Below are positions 16,511 through 24,829 of a DNA stretch of 64,000 bases, piece after piece. Below the pieces are notes generated by a model. That model made no database searches. It was not told the origin of the DNA and was given only the letters and a program-made list of their open reading frames with translations. The DNA is from Clostridia bacterium. GTDB taxonomy: Bacteria > Bacillota > Clostridia > Oscillospirales > Acutalibacteraceae. The position numbers and the translations under genes are program-made. The number at the start of each line of letters is the position of its first letter. Position 1 is the stretch's first letter. Location of the stretch: the NCBI GenBank assembly GCA_017466365.1, contig JAFTUG010000011.1, positions 177,593 to 241,592 on the forward strand. Reading direction: 5' to 3'.

Positions 16511-17881
16511 GTGGATATTAAAAAGAATGACAGAATAAACCTTAAAATAGATTCCTGCTCCGTTAACGGCAGCGGTGTGGGCAGGCATAACGGCATGGCG
16601 ATTTTTGTTCCCGCAACAGCTCCGGGTGATGAAATAACCGCTCATATTCTCAAAGTGAAAAAAAGCTATGCTTTCGCAAAGGTTGAGAGCGTGATTACTC
16701 CGTCTGATGACCGAATTTCTCCCGAATGCCCCGTCTATCTCAAATGCGGCGGCTGCGTATTTTCGCATATGAATTATGAGGCGGAGAAGAAAATAAAGGC
16801 GGAACACGTTGCCGAATGCTTTAAAAGGATAGGCGGTATCTCTCCCGAATTTGAACAGATTATCGGTGCTGACTCCGATTGCCGCTACCGTAACAAGGCG
16901 CAATATCCCGTTGCGATTGACGGCGGCGAAATAAAAACGGGTTTTTATTCTCCCCACAGCCACCGTGTTGTGCATTGTCCCGACTGCCTTTTGCAGCCTG
17001 CGGAGTTTGAGGGCATTCTCGGTGTTTTCTCGGAATATATAAAAAAGTATAATGTTTCCGTTTACGATGAAACACAAAACAGAGGGCTTATCCGCCATAT
17101 CTATTTAAGAAAAGGCACTGCAAGCGGTGAAATAATGGTGTGTGCCGTTATAAACGGAAAAAAGCTCCCCGCAGAAGAGGAGCTTGTAAAAATCCTTACC
17201 GAAAAAGAGAAATCAATTAAAAGCATTATCATAAATTCAAACACAAAGGATACGAATGTTATCCTCGGCGATAAATGCCGCACTCTTTGGGGTGAGGACT
17301 GCATAACGGATATCCTCTGCGGTCTCAAATTCAGAATATCTCCGCTTTCGTTCTATCAGGTCAACAGAAATCAGGCAGAAAAGCTTTATGATAAGGCGGC
17401 GGAATATGCCGCACTCACGGGAAACGAAACCGTGCTTGACCTCTACTGCGGTGCAGGCACAATCGGACTTTCCATGGCGAAAAACGCAAAGCAAATAATC
17501 GGCGTTGAAATCGTTCCCGAAGCGATTGAGGATGCAAAAATCAATGCAGACCTCAACGGAATAAAAAACGCAAGATTTATCTGCTCCGATGCGGCAAAGG
17601 CTGCCGAAATGCTCAAGAACGAAGGCGTGAAGCCCGATGTTATTATTCTCGACCCTCCGAGAAAAGGCTGCAGCCCCGAAATGGTCAATACCGCTGTTGA
17701 AATGCAGCCCGACAAAATTGTTTATGTTTCCTGCGACCCCGCAACGCTCGCAAGGGACTGCGGAATCTTCGCCGAACTCGGATATGTTGCCGAAAAAGCA
17801 ACCCCTGTAGATATGTTCCCGAGAACGGGACATTGTGAATGCGTGGTTCAGCTGTCCCAACGCAAACCCGACGCCAAGTAA
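16511..17881 (+). CDS. 23S rRNA (uracil-5-)-methyltransferase, RlmD/RlmCD type
   Basis: A 456-aa SAM-dependent RNA m5U methyltransferase of the TrmA/RlmD superfamily. An N-terminal TRAM domain (residues 1-60) is followed by a [4Fe-4S] motif CPVYLKCGGC near residue 75 with a further Cys in the HCPDC region. LDLYCGAGTIGLSMA is the SAM site, ILDPPRKGC and VSCDPATLARD the catalytic loop, and FPRTGHCECV the C-terminal base/Glu motif. It starts at GTG with GGAGGAG before it. Whether it modifies U1939, U747 or both cannot be told from sequence; Gram-positive members often do both. Confidence 0.92.
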   Translation: MDIKKNDRINLKIDSCSVNGSGVGRHNGMAIFVPATAPGDEITAHILKVKKSYAFAKVESVITPSDDRISPECPVYLKCGGCVFSHMNYEAEKKIKAEHVAECFKRIGGISPEFEQIIGADSDCRYRNKAQYPVAIDGGEIKTGFYSPHSHRVVHCPDCLLQPAEFEGILGVFSEYIKKYNVSVYDETQNRGLIRHIYLRKGTASGEIMVCAVINGKKLPAEEELVKILTEKEKSIKSIIINSNTKDTNVILGDKCRTLWGEDCITDILCGLKFRISPLSFYQVNRNQAEKLYDKAAEYAALTGNETVLDLYCGAGTIGLSMAKNAKQIIGVEIVPEAIEDAKINADLNGIKNARFICSDAAKAAEMLKNEGVKPDVIILDPPRKGCSPEMVNTAVEMQPDKIVYVSCDPATLARDCGIFAELGYVAEKATPVDMFPRTGHCECVVQLSQRKPDAK

Positions 17882-17931
17882 ACATTATTGAACACAAAAA
17901 CTATAAAGTGATATGGAGTAAAGGTTTAGTT

Positions 17932-18237
17932 ATGAAAAATGTTATTTTGAGTGCAGACGGAGACCGTGTGGTTTATTCTGTTCCCGATGAGGTTTCAAGT
18001 AACTTGAAAAGCTATTGTCTCAATTTTGAGAAATGGATTCAAACATCTGCCGAAGGTCAAAAATATTACATTAAAAAATATGGTGTCTTTGCGTTTGACG
18101 AATCTGATTTTATTGAGTGGCTTAACAAATATAAATTTCCTAAAGAGCCTTCTTTCTTTGTTGAAAATTTAGGCAATATATATTCTACAAAAAATTTGCC
18201 AGAGCATTATAAAAAATGCAAAAGCTTCAATTTTTAG
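17932..18237 (+). CDS. Hypothetical protein, 101 aa
   Basis: A soluble 101-aa protein reading MKNVILSADGDRVVYSVPDE at its start, with aromatic-rich YYIKKYGVFAFDESDFIEWL in the middle. No signal peptide or membrane segment. The start was chosen because TGGAGTAAAGG lies before the ATG at 17932; upstream codons lie inside the methyltransferase gene region. It is more AT-rich than its neighbours, hinting at later arrival. I do not recognise a family. Confidence 0.6.
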   Translation: MKNVILSADGDRVVYSVPDEVSSNLKSYCLNFEKWIQTSAEGQKYYIKKYGVFAFDESDFIEWLNKYKFPKEPSFFVENLGNIYSTKNLPEHYKKCKSFNF

Positions 18238-18267
18238 ATTCTCGGTCTTTTATGATGGGATGAGAAT

Positions 18268-18345
18268 GTGACACATATCTGTTGGGACAGTGAAACAACA
18301 GTCGAATGCGTAGTAAAACTTATTAAAAAGGAGCAACAACTATGA
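18268..18345 (+). pseudogene. 25-codon open remnant before the PNPOx gene
   Basis: A short frame read from GTG ends with TTVECVVKLIKKE and a TGA that overlaps the next gene's ATG (ATGA). The end resembles the (H)VECVV(K/L)L C-terminus of TrmA/RlmD-type methyltransferases, so it may be the broken tail of a second copy. It could also be a coupling mini-ORF. Support is limited to this similarity. Confidence 0.3.
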
Positions 18346-18836
18346 GCAACGGAATGACACGCAGAGAGCGTGAGGTAACAGATATCAACAAAATCATCGA
18401 AATTCTTGATAAATCAAAAGTAGTTCATGTGGGCATGGTTGACGGCGACGAGCCCTATGTTGTGCCGATGAATTACGGCTATGTTTTTGAAAACGGCAAG
18501 CTGATTATTTATCTCCACGGTGCAAGAAGAGGCAGAAAGCTCGATGTTATGAGAGCAAATCCCAAGGTTTTCTTTGAGATGGAGTGCGATATTGTGCCGT
18601 TTGAGGGAGATATCGCCTGCCGTTACGGAATCACCTACTCATCGGTTATGGGCAGAGGAATTGCCGAAATCATTGACGAGGATGCCGAAGAAAAGAAAAA
18701 AGCCCTTTCCGTTCTTATGAAAACACAGACGGGCAGGGATTTTGAGTTTGAGGATAAAATGGTGGCTTTTGTGAGCGTTATTAAAATTACGGCTTCCGAA
18801 TTTACCGCAAAATACCGTCCTATGCCTCAAAAATAG
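18342..18836 (+). CDS. Pyridoxamine 5'-phosphate oxidase-fold flavoprotein (NimA-like)
   Basis: A 164-aa split-barrel FMN-binding protein of the NimA-like PNPOx group. MTRREREVTD at the N-terminus, VVHVGMVDGDEPYVVPMNYGY (strand pair with the FMN site) and HGARRGRKLDVMRANPKV are typical. It lacks the full PdxH signature, so a B6 role is unlikely. Relatives reduce nitro-compounds or bind haem or F420; the substrate here is unknown. AAAAAGGAG lies before the ATG, and a strong terminator follows. Confidence 0.85.
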   Translation: MSNGMTRREREVTDINKIIEILDKSKVVHVGMVDGDEPYVVPMNYGYVFENGKLIIYLHGARRGRKLDVMRANPKVFFEMECDIVPFEGDIACRYGITYSSVMGRGIAEIIDEDAEEKKKALSVLMKTQTGRDFEFEDKMVAFVSVIKITASEFTAKYRPMPQK

Positions 18837-18849
18837 ACTTATAAAGCAA

Positions 18850-18879
18850 GAAAAAGATGCGGTTAAGCATCTTTTTCTG
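18850..18879 (+). terminator. Intrinsic terminator of the PNPOx gene
   Basis: GAAAAAGATGC pairs with GCATCTTTTTC around GGTTA; the T-run is within the 3' arm. Confidence 0.8.
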
Positions 18880-18896
18880 CATGGGGTTGAATTGAG

Positions 18897-18975
18897 GAGG
18901 GGTATTGCGTACTCAAAAATGAGCAGCACCTTGCAGGTTGCGGCTCCTGCTCGGTACATCTGCATAATAACCCTC
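18897..18975. ncRNA. Candidate structured RNA element, about 79 nt
   Basis: Nested complementarities: outer GAGGGGTATT / AATAACCCTC (one mismatch), inner GAGCAG / CTGCTC, and a small internal hairpin GCACC-ttgca-GGTTGC. The element lies between the PNPOx terminator and the convergent PI-PLC gene, with no ORF supported. It does not match a riboswitch class I can recall. It may be an RNA on either strand or a DNA element. Confidence 0.35.
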
Positions 18976-19024
18976 AAATGTTAATTCCGTATGAATTCAA
19001 TTTTAACGTTTGTAAGATATTTTA

Positions 19025-19930
19025 TTAATAACAACTTGAAATTGCATTTTTGTATTCGTTTTTCAGCTCTTCCTTAACTATGCCCTTGAGCAGGTTGAGG
19101 GAGAGTATTTTATTTGCCTTCATATTGTCGCGGCACATGAAATCACCGCCGATAATATTTACTCTTTCAAGCATAACGGGGTCGGCTGCAACATCATCGA
19201 TAATCTGACCGAAAAGGGGTCTTATCATATCATCGAGGTCATCGGGCCATTTTGTCCAGCCGTTTTCCGTGCCGGGATTCGGGGTCAGCTGGGTCTGCAG
19301 ACGCATGAAACCTTCGTGGTCTTTTTCGGTCAAATATTTAAGAATTTCTTTTGCGAATTTTGCGGGCTTATAGCCGAAAACGGTTGAGTTCCACGGATCG
19401 TCATAGGGGCAGTCAACGCTGTAGTCATATTCCTTGTTTTTGTTGATAATTATATATTTTTTGCCTGTTTTACGGATATCGCCGAGGGTCAGTTCGCCGA
19501 TGTTTTCAATGTCCGTAAGGGCATATTTTTCGGGAGAAAGATATTCACGGATAAGGCGGCTTGTTTCGGCTGAATTGCCGTTATAGCTTAAGCTTATCGG
19601 ACCGATTTTCTGATTCATATAGGTCATAACCGTGACAACAAAAAACTCGTTTTCGCATTCGTTCAGAATTATTTTCAGGCTTTCAAATGCAAGCTCGGCA
19701 GGCATCCCCTTCATTATGCCGTGGGCGATGAAAAGCTCGCCTTTTTTGTTTGCTTTGAGTCTTATGTCAAACGCACGAACCCCGTGAGCATACTGCTCAT
19801 AGAGAGAGCCGTTCTGGCATTTTGCAAATTTCGACATGCCCATGGTTGCGGAATTATGTGAGCCGGGCATTGCAATTTTGGTTATTTTTGCATCGTCGGA
19901 AAGGTATGACATCCAGTTTTTGAGGAACAT
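19025..19930 (-). CDS. Phosphatidylinositol-specific phospholipase C-like protein
   Basis: A 301-aa protein with a PI-PLC X-type TIM barrel. MPGSHNSATMG holds the first catalytic His, VRAFDIRLK the Asp/Arg substrate contacts and LFIAHGIM the second His. No signal peptide is visible from the chosen start (ATG at 19930 with AGAGGCGG before it), nor from the longer frame, which is odd for a family usually secreted. Substrates could be GPI or inositol phospholipids, but bacterial relatives are diverse. It is monocistronic. Confidence 0.85.
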   Translation of the reverse strand: MFLKNWMSYLSDDAKITKIAMPGSHNSATMGMSKFAKCQNGSLYEQYAHGVRAFDIRLKANKKGELFIAHGIMKGMPAELAFESLKIILNECENEFFVVTVMTYMNQKIGPISLSYNGNSAETSRLIREYLSPEKYALTDIENIGELTLGDIRKTGKKYIIINKNKEYDYSVDCPYDDPWNSTVFGYKPAKFAKEILKYLTEKDHEGFMRLQTQLTPNPGTENGWTKWPDDLDDMIRPLFGQIIDDVAADPVMLERVNIIGGDFMCRDNMKANKILSLNLLKGIVKEELKNEYKNAISSCY

Positions 19931-19967
19931 AAGTACACCGCCTCTTGTGATAAATAATCTGTTATTA

Positions 19968-19997
19968 ATCATAGCATATTAAAGAGTTAAATGTCAA
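19968..19997 (-). promoter_or_regulatory. Sigma-A promoter of the PI-PLC-like gene
   Basis: Minus strand: TTGACA, 18 nt, TATGAT. Confidence 0.75.
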
Positions 19998-20088
19998 CAA
20001 AGCAGGAAAAAACGTATGCCGGTAGTCAAAATATACAAAATTTATACAAAAAAGGGAATAAATCGGTTAAAAAATTTTTATAAATAAG

Positions 20089-20117
20089 TAGCAATTTCTA
20101 TAAATGTATGTTATAAT
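20089..20117 (+). promoter_or_regulatory. Promoter of the hydrogenase operon
   Basis: Extended -10 TGTTATAAT with no convincing -35. The leader then contains ATGCGAA (20126) pairing with TTCGCAT (20154), a 5'-UTR hairpin ahead of the GGAGG site. I saw no Rex-like TTGTTAA/TTAACAA operator. Confidence 0.55.
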
Positions 20118-20204
20118 TACACAGAATGCGAAACTGCGGATTTGAAATGCAACTTCGCATAAAAAACTGTTATGTTTAAATTTTCATTCAGGAGGAATGA
20201 CTTA

Positions 20205-20699
20205 ATGCTTAAAAAGATCAGCAACCTGCCTTTTACAGGCACTCCCGAGCAGGAGGCTCAGCTTAAGGCAATTATCGCAGAATGCACAGGCAATAAGAGC
20301 ATGCTCATGCACGTTATGCAGGAAGCCCAGAATATCTACGGCTATCTGCCCATCGAAGTTCAGACCATGATTGCAGAAGGTATGAACGTTCCCCTCGAGA
20401 AGGTTTACGGCGTTGCAAGCTTCTACGCTCTTTTCTCACTCACTCCCAAGGGAAAATACAATGTTTCCGTTTGCCTGGGTACAGCTTGCTATGTTAAGGG
20501 CTCACAGGAAATCCTCGATAAGATTTGCGAAGTTCTCGGAATTTCTGCAGGCGAATGCACAGAGGATCTCAAATTCTCCGTTGAAGCCTGCCGCTGCATC
20601 GGTGCTTGCGGTCTTGCTCCCGTTTTCACAATCAATGATGATGTTTACGGCAGAGTAACTCCCGACGAGATTCCCGAAATTCTCGCAAAGTATAACTAA
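20205..20699 (+). CDS. hydC: Hydrogenase subunit HydC (NuoE-like, [2Fe-2S])
   Basis: A 164-aa thioredoxin-like [2Fe-2S] subunit homologous to the 24-kDa complex I subunit. It passes electrons in the trimeric NAD-linked [FeFe]-hydrogenase. Cluster ligands: CLGTACYVKG (C-x4-C) and CRCIGACGLAP (C-x3-C). A helical N-terminus precedes the fold. The start is the ATG at 20205, with GGAGGAATGACTTA before it. It is the first gene of a ten-gene operon that ends with hydB-hydA. Confidence 0.92.
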   Translation: MLKKISNLPFTGTPEQEAQLKAIIAECTGNKSMLMHVMQEAQNIYGYLPIEVQTMIAEGMNVPLEKVYGVASFYALFSLTPKGKYNVSVCLGTACYVKGSQEILDKICEVLGISAGECTEDLKFSVEACRCIGACGLAPVFTINDDVYGRVTPDEIPEILAKYN

Positions 20700-20735
20700 T
20701 CTTAAATCCGCATATTGGAAAATGAGGGATTTGGT

Positions 20736-21083
20736 ATGACAATCAACACTGTTAAAGAATTGCTTGAAGCGGAGGTTCTCTGCTCAAGCGAGAGCCTTGA
20801 AACGGAAATCCATTCTGCCTGCGGAAGCGACATGATGAGCGATGTGCTCGCATATGTTAAAGACCAGGCGGTGCTGCTCACGGGGCTTGTTAACGCACAG
20901 GTTATCCGTACGGCTGAAATGATGGATATGAAGTGCGTGGTTTTTGTTCGCTCAAAGCGTCCGTCGGCGGATATGCTTGAGCTTGCACAGGAAAGCGGAA
21001 TTGCCGTTATGACCACTGCAAGGCGTATGTATGATGCATGCGGCATTCTCTATTCAAACGGACTCAAAGGAAATGGTGAATGA
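20736..21083 (+). CDS. DRTGG-domain-like protein 1
   Basis: A 115-aa alpha/beta protein resembling the DRTGG domain found in CBS- or kinase-linked regulators: TVKELLEAEVL at the N-terminus, then DQAVLLTGLVNAQVIRTAEMMDMKCVVFVRSKRP. Proteins of this type accompany clostridial hydrogenase genes and are assumed to bind a small ligand. It ends one base before the next ATG. A related protein is encoded at 22809. Confidence 0.75.
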   Translation: MTINTVKELLEAEVLCSSESLETEIHSACGSDMMSDVLAYVKDQAVLLTGLVNAQVIRTAEMMDMKCVVFVRSKRPSADMLELAQESGIAVMTTARRMYDACGILYSNGLKGNGE

Positions 21084-21084
21084 A

Positions 21085-21507
21085 ATGGCTGAACCCCTGA
21101 TATTCCACTTTGATGTCGACGGCGATAATTTCACATCGGCGGGTCAGGCTTCGGTGCAGGTGAAGAAAAACCTTCGTCAGCTCGGAATCGACCCCGAAAC
21201 AATCCGCAGAGTTTCCATTGCAATGTATGAGGGCGAAATCAACATGGTCATACATGCAAAGGGCGGAGAGGCTGATGTTATTGTCAGCGACGAAAGTATT
21301 GAGATAATTCTCAAAGATACGGGACCCGGCATTGCGAATATCGAGCAGGCTATGCAGGAGGGCTTTTCAACAGCTCCCGATAACATCCGTTCGCTCGGCT
21401 TCGGCGCAGGTATGGGTCTCCCGAATATGAAAAGATATACCGACTATATGCATATAGATTCCGTTGTCGGAGAAGGCACCACCATAACAATGAGGGTGAA
21501 CTTCTGA
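21085..21507 (+). CDS. Anti-sigma/histidine-kinase-like ATPase 1 (RsbW-like)
   Basis: A 140-aa GHKL ATPase domain on its own. VSIAMYEGEINMVIHA is the N box, IILKDTGPGI the G1 box and GFGAGMGLPNMKRY the G2 box, closing with GEGTTITMRV. Stand-alone domains of this type act as serine kinases of anti-sigma-antagonists or as accessory ATPases. There is no receiver or dimerisation domain. Start at 21085 (GGTGAATGAA before it). It is embedded in the hydrogenase operon. Confidence 0.82.
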   Translation: MAEPLIFHFDVDGDNFTSAGQASVQVKKNLRQLGIDPETIRRVSIAMYEGEINMVIHAKGGEADVIVSDESIEIILKDTGPGIANIEQAMQEGFSTAPDNIRSLGFGAGMGLPNMKRYTDYMHIDSVVGEGTTITMRVNF

Positions 21508-21523
21508 TAAGGAGTGTATTTCC

Positions 21524-22822
21524 ATGAATACATATATCCATTCGGTATCGCTCGACCCGACCAAATGCACGGGCTGCACAACCTGCATGAAGCATTGCCC
21601 CACAGAGGCAATCCGAGTGCGCAACGGCTGTGCCGTTATTGATGCGGAGCGCTGCATTGACTGCGGCGAGTGCATCCGAAACTGCACGAATAACGCCAAA
21701 AAGAGCATATGCAACTCTTTTGACGAAATAAAGAACTATAAGCATAAAATCGCACTTCCCGCTCCGAGTCTGTTGGCTCAATTTGATAATCTTGATAATA
21801 TCGGCTATGTGCTTCAGGGGCTTCTCGATATCGGCTTTGATGAGGTTTTTGAGGTTGCCAAGGGTGCGGAAATAGTTTCCGAGCACACAAGGCTCTATCT
21901 TCGCACCGAGGGAATCAGAAAGCCTGTTATCAGCACGGCATGCCCCGTTATTACAAGACTTATTCTTATTCGTTTCCCGTTCCTCAAGGATAATCTTATT
22001 CCGCTTCTTCCTCCCGTTGAGGTTGCCGCCCATATGGCGGTTGAAGAAGCGATGAAAAAGAATCCCGAGCTTAAAAGAGAGGATATATGCACCTGCTTTA
22101 TTTCTCCCTGCCCTGCCAAGGTAAGCTATGTGAGAAACGGCTTCGGAAGCTATAAAAGCGAGGTTGACCTCGTTGTTTCCATGAGCGAAATTTATTTTCA
22201 GCTTCTCAACGTAATGAAGCGTGAGAATGCATGCGATATGCCTTCTCAAGCAGGAAGAATAGGCTTGAGCTGGGCTATCTGCGGCGGCGAAGGCTCCGCA
22301 CTGCTCAACGATAAGATTATAGCGGCTGACGGAATAAACAACGTAATTTCGGTGCTCGACCAAATTGAGGACGGCAACATTCCGCCCGTAGATTTTGTGG
22401 AGCTTAATGCTTGCCCGAGCGGCTGCGTCGGCGGAGTGCTGACAATCGAAAACCCCTATGTTGCGAAAAACAGACTTCACACCTTAAGGCGCTATATGCC
22501 CGTTTCGCTTGTACCTCCCTCCGAGGAGGGCGCATATATTCCCGAAAACAGCTTTTTCGGCGAACTGCCCGAATACAGACCGCTAAACAGACTCAGCGAC
22601 AGCATCGGGGAATCCATGAGGCTTATGTCAAAAATCCAGGCACTCCGCAAGGAATTGCCAGGCATTGACTGCGGCTCATGCGGCGCACCGAATTGCCGAG
22701 CCTTTGCAGAGGATATCGTTATGGGCAATGCGGACCGAAACGAATGCGTTATCGCTTATAAGGATTTCATTAAAAAATATATCGAAACCTATGACGGAGG
22801 TGAGAAGGTTGACGGTGAATGA
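21524..22822 (+). CDS. Divergent [FeFe]-hydrogenase-like protein with C-terminal [4Fe-4S] domain
   Basis: A 432-aa protein. Residues 13-65 hold two [4Fe-4S] ferredoxin motifs (CTGCTTCMKHCP, CIDCGECIRNC). A hydrogenase large-domain follows with reduced H-cluster signatures: STACPVI for L1 (usually TSCxPxW), SPCPAK for L2 (no following Glu) and NACPSGCVGG for L3. All four cysteines that could hold the H-cluster remain, but the surrounding residues are changed. Residues about 385-420 are an extra CGSCGAPNC cluster domain. It resembles putative sensory (group C/D-type) hydrogenases more than a catalytic enzyme. Confidence 0.85.
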   Translation: MNTYIHSVSLDPTKCTGCTTCMKHCPTEAIRVRNGCAVIDAERCIDCGECIRNCTNNAKKSICNSFDEIKNYKHKIALPAPSLLAQFDNLDNIGYVLQGLLDIGFDEVFEVAKGAEIVSEHTRLYLRTEGIRKPVISTACPVITRLILIRFPFLKDNLIPLLPPVEVAAHMAVEEAMKKNPELKREDICTCFISPCPAKVSYVRNGFGSYKSEVDLVVSMSEIYFQLLNVMKRENACDMPSQAGRIGLSWAICGGEGSALLNDKIIAADGINNVISVLDQIEDGNIPPVDFVELNACPSGCVGGVLTIENPYVAKNRLHTLRRYMPVSLVPPSEEGAYIPENSFFGELPEYRPLNRLSDSIGESMRLMSKIQALRKELPGIDCGSCGAPNCRAFAEDIVMGNADRNECVIAYKDFIKKYIETYDGGEKVDGE

Positions 22823-23129
22823 GCTTTCGGCAAAACAAGGCTTTAAGCCCGTTGCAATGCCTGACGGTGAGCGTGAAATAAACGGCGTTTACATCGGCGA
22901 CCTGCTCAGCTGGGTAATGGGCAGAGCGAAGGCGGACGATGCGTGGATAACGATAATGACCAATATCAACGTTGTTGCCGTTGCTTCACTTGCCGATACG
23001 GCATGCATTATTCTTGCCGAGGGAGTGAATCCCGATGCTTCGGTTATTGAAACCGCAAATGCAAAGGGAATCAACATTCTCTCATCGGAAATGCCTGCCT
23101 ACGAAACCGCAAAGGCTGTCGGTATATGA
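22809..23129 (+). CDS. DRTGG-domain-like protein 2
   Basis: A 106-aa protein of the same general fold as the one at 20736: GVYIGDLLSWVMGRAKADD, then ITIMTNINVVAVASLADTAC and a Rossmann-like C-terminal half. The best start is TTG at 22809, eight bases after GGAGG. This overlaps the hydrogenase-like gene by 14 bp; a GTG at 22815 is the alternative. It overlaps the PHP gene by 4 bp (ATGA). Confidence 0.75.
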   Translation: MTVNELSAKQGFKPVAMPDGEREINGVYIGDLLSWVMGRAKADDAWITIMTNINVVAVASLADTACIILAEGVNPDASVIETANAKGINILSSEMPAYETAKAVGI

Positions 23130-23860
23130 AAAAATATTATTACGATTTACACATGCATTCATGCCTGTCACCCTGCGGTGACGATGATATGACTCCGAAT
23201 AACATTGCGGGCATGGGAGTTGTCGCAAAGCTCGATATAATGGCGCTGACCGACCACAACACCTGCCGCAACTGCCCTGCATTTTTCAAAACGGCAGAGG
23301 CTAACGGAATCATTCCCGTTGCAGGCATGGAGCTTACCACGGCGGAGGACATTCATCTTGTATGTCTCTTTGAAAAAATTGAGGATGCGATGAAATTCGA
23401 TGAAGCCGTGAATAAACAAAGAATACCCTTCAAAAACCGTGTTGATATTTTCGGCGAGCAGATGGTAATGAACGAAAATGACGAGGTTATCGGCATAGAA
23501 GAAAATCTGCTTTCAAACGCAACGATGATAACCGTTGACGATGCCCCGAAGCTCGTTGAGGAGCATGGCGGAATCTGCTATCCTGCCCATATAGACAGGG
23601 AGGCAAACGGAATCGTTGCTACGCTTGGTATCTTCCCTGATATGCCGTATTTTCCGTGCTATGAGCTGCATGACGGCGATAAAAAAGACGAATATCTCGG
23701 CAGATTCCCGATTCTTTCGGACAAGCCCTGCGTCGTTTCGTCGGATGCACATTATCTATGGGATATAAACGGCAGGCTTAATTGCTTTGAGCTTGAGGTC
23801 GAAGAAGAAACCCCCGAAAATATCCGCAAAAAGCTTTTTGAAAGGCTGAAAGGCATATGA
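23126..23860 (+). CDS. PHP-domain metal-dependent phosphoesterase
   Basis: A 244-aa PHP protein. DLHMHSCLSPCGDDD gives the first HxH metal ligands, ALTDHNTCRNC the DH pair, GMELTTAEDIH the Glu ligand, CYPAHIDR the next His and SSDAHYL the last. The general fold is sure; substrates of such proteins include nucleotides and sugar phosphates. Overlaps of 4 bp on both sides place it firmly inside the operon. A regulatory-nucleotide role is speculation. Confidence 0.85.
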   Translation: MKKYYYDLHMHSCLSPCGDDDMTPNNIAGMGVVAKLDIMALTDHNTCRNCPAFFKTAEANGIIPVAGMELTTAEDIHLVCLFEKIEDAMKFDEAVNKQRIPFKNRVDIFGEQMVMNENDEVIGIEENLLSNATMITVDDAPKLVEEHGGICYPAHIDREANGIVATLGIFPDMPYFPCYELHDGDKKDEYLGRFPILSDKPCVVSSDAHYLWDINGRLNCFELEVEEETPENIRKKLFERLKGI

Positions 23861-24405
23861 AAGAATTATCATTAAATATTCTTGATATCGCTCAAAACTC
23901 CGTAAAGGCAAGGGCAGAGAATATTCTGATAGAGCTTATCGAAGCAGACGGAAAGCTTACTCTCACGATTAAGGATGACGGCTGCGGAATGAGCAAGGAA
24001 ACGGTTGAAAACGTGATGAACCCGTTCTACACAACGAGAACAACGAGGAATGTCGGTCTGGGTATACCGCTTTTAAAATTGGCGGCTGAACAGACGGGCG
24101 GCGGAATAAAAATTGAATCTGTCAGCGAAAACGATAATCCAGAAATTCACGGAACAACCGTCACGGCGGAATTTTTTACCGACCATATCGACTGCACACC
24201 TCTGGGCGACATAATCTCCACCGTAACGGTGCTGATTCAGGGCTCACCCGATATCGAATGGAAATTTGTCCATAAGAAAAACGGCGGTGCGGTTGAGCTT
24301 GATACAAGAGAGCTGCGAGAGGTTCTCGGAGATGTTCCGCTGGATAATTACGAGGTCATAAAATGGATTGAGGAATACCTCAAAGAAGGCTACTCTTCCA
24401 TTTAA
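23857..24405 (+). CDS. Histidine-kinase-like ATPase 2
   Basis: A 182-aa protein with a GHKL ATPase domain at residues 1-110: ILDIAQNSVKARAENI (N box), IKDDGCGMSKE (G1), FYTTRTTRNVGLGIPLLK (F/G2 region). The C-terminal 60 residues are a separate alpha/beta tail (ELDTRELREVLGDVPLDNYE). No phospho-acceptor His domain or sensor is present, so it may work with the DRTGG proteins or the hydrogenase-like protein. Confidence 0.8.
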   Translation: MKELSLNILDIAQNSVKARAENILIELIEADGKLTLTIKDDGCGMSKETVENVMNPFYTTRTTRNVGLGIPLLKLAAEQTGGGIKIESVSENDNPEIHGTTVTAEFFTDHIDCTPLGDIISTVTVLIQGSPDIEWKFVHKKNGGAVELDTRELREVLGDVPLDNYEVIKWIEEYLKEGYSSI

Positions 24406-24441
24406 TATTTAATGTATATTATAAAAGAGAGGATAGATGTT

Positions 24442-24813
24442 ATGAAATCATTGGCTGAGCTTGCTGCTATCAGAGAAAAGATGAAGGACAAGGTTGTTCT
24501 TCGTGAAGGCACAGGCGAAATCAGAGTTGTTGTCGGTATGGCAACATGCGGCATCGCTGCAGGCGCAAGACCCGTTCTCAACGCTTTTGTTGAGGAAGTT
24601 ACAAAGGCAGGTCTTGGTGAAAAGGTTACTGTTTCGCAGACAGGCTGCATCGGCGTTTGCCAGTTTGAGCCCGTTGTTGAAATCTTTGAGGCAGACAAAG
24701 AAAAGGTTACTTATGTTAAGATGACAGCCGAAAAGGCAGCCGAGGTTGTTGAAAAGCACCTCAAGGGCGGCAACGTAGTTTCGGAATATACAATCAGTAA
24801 CGTTATCTCATAA
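24442..24813 (+). CDS. [2Fe-2S] thioredoxin-like ferredoxin
   Basis: A 123-aa thioredoxin-fold [2Fe-2S] protein. VVGMATCGIAAGARP supplies the first Cys, and TGCIGVCQFEP the following pair. It is a small electron carrier typical of NAD-linked hydrogenase operons and homologous to the N-terminal domain of HydB. The start is the ATG at 24442 with AGAGAGGAT before it; an ATG at 24412 lacks a site. It lies 16 bp before hydB. Confidence 0.88.
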   Translation: MKSLAELAAIREKMKDKVVLREGTGEIRVVVGMATCGIAAGARPVLNAFVEEVTKAGLGEKVTVSQTGCIGVCQFEPVVEIFEADKEKVTYVKMTAEKAAEVVEKHLKGGNVVSEYTISNVIS

Positions 24814-24829
24814 TGGAGGTTAAAATAAT

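Noticed and set aside
21350-22480. A 376-aa open frame antisense to the hydrogenase-like gene
   Set aside because: It lies wholly opposite a gene with clear iron-sulfur motifs, has no ribosome-binding site and looks like codon-bias shadow.
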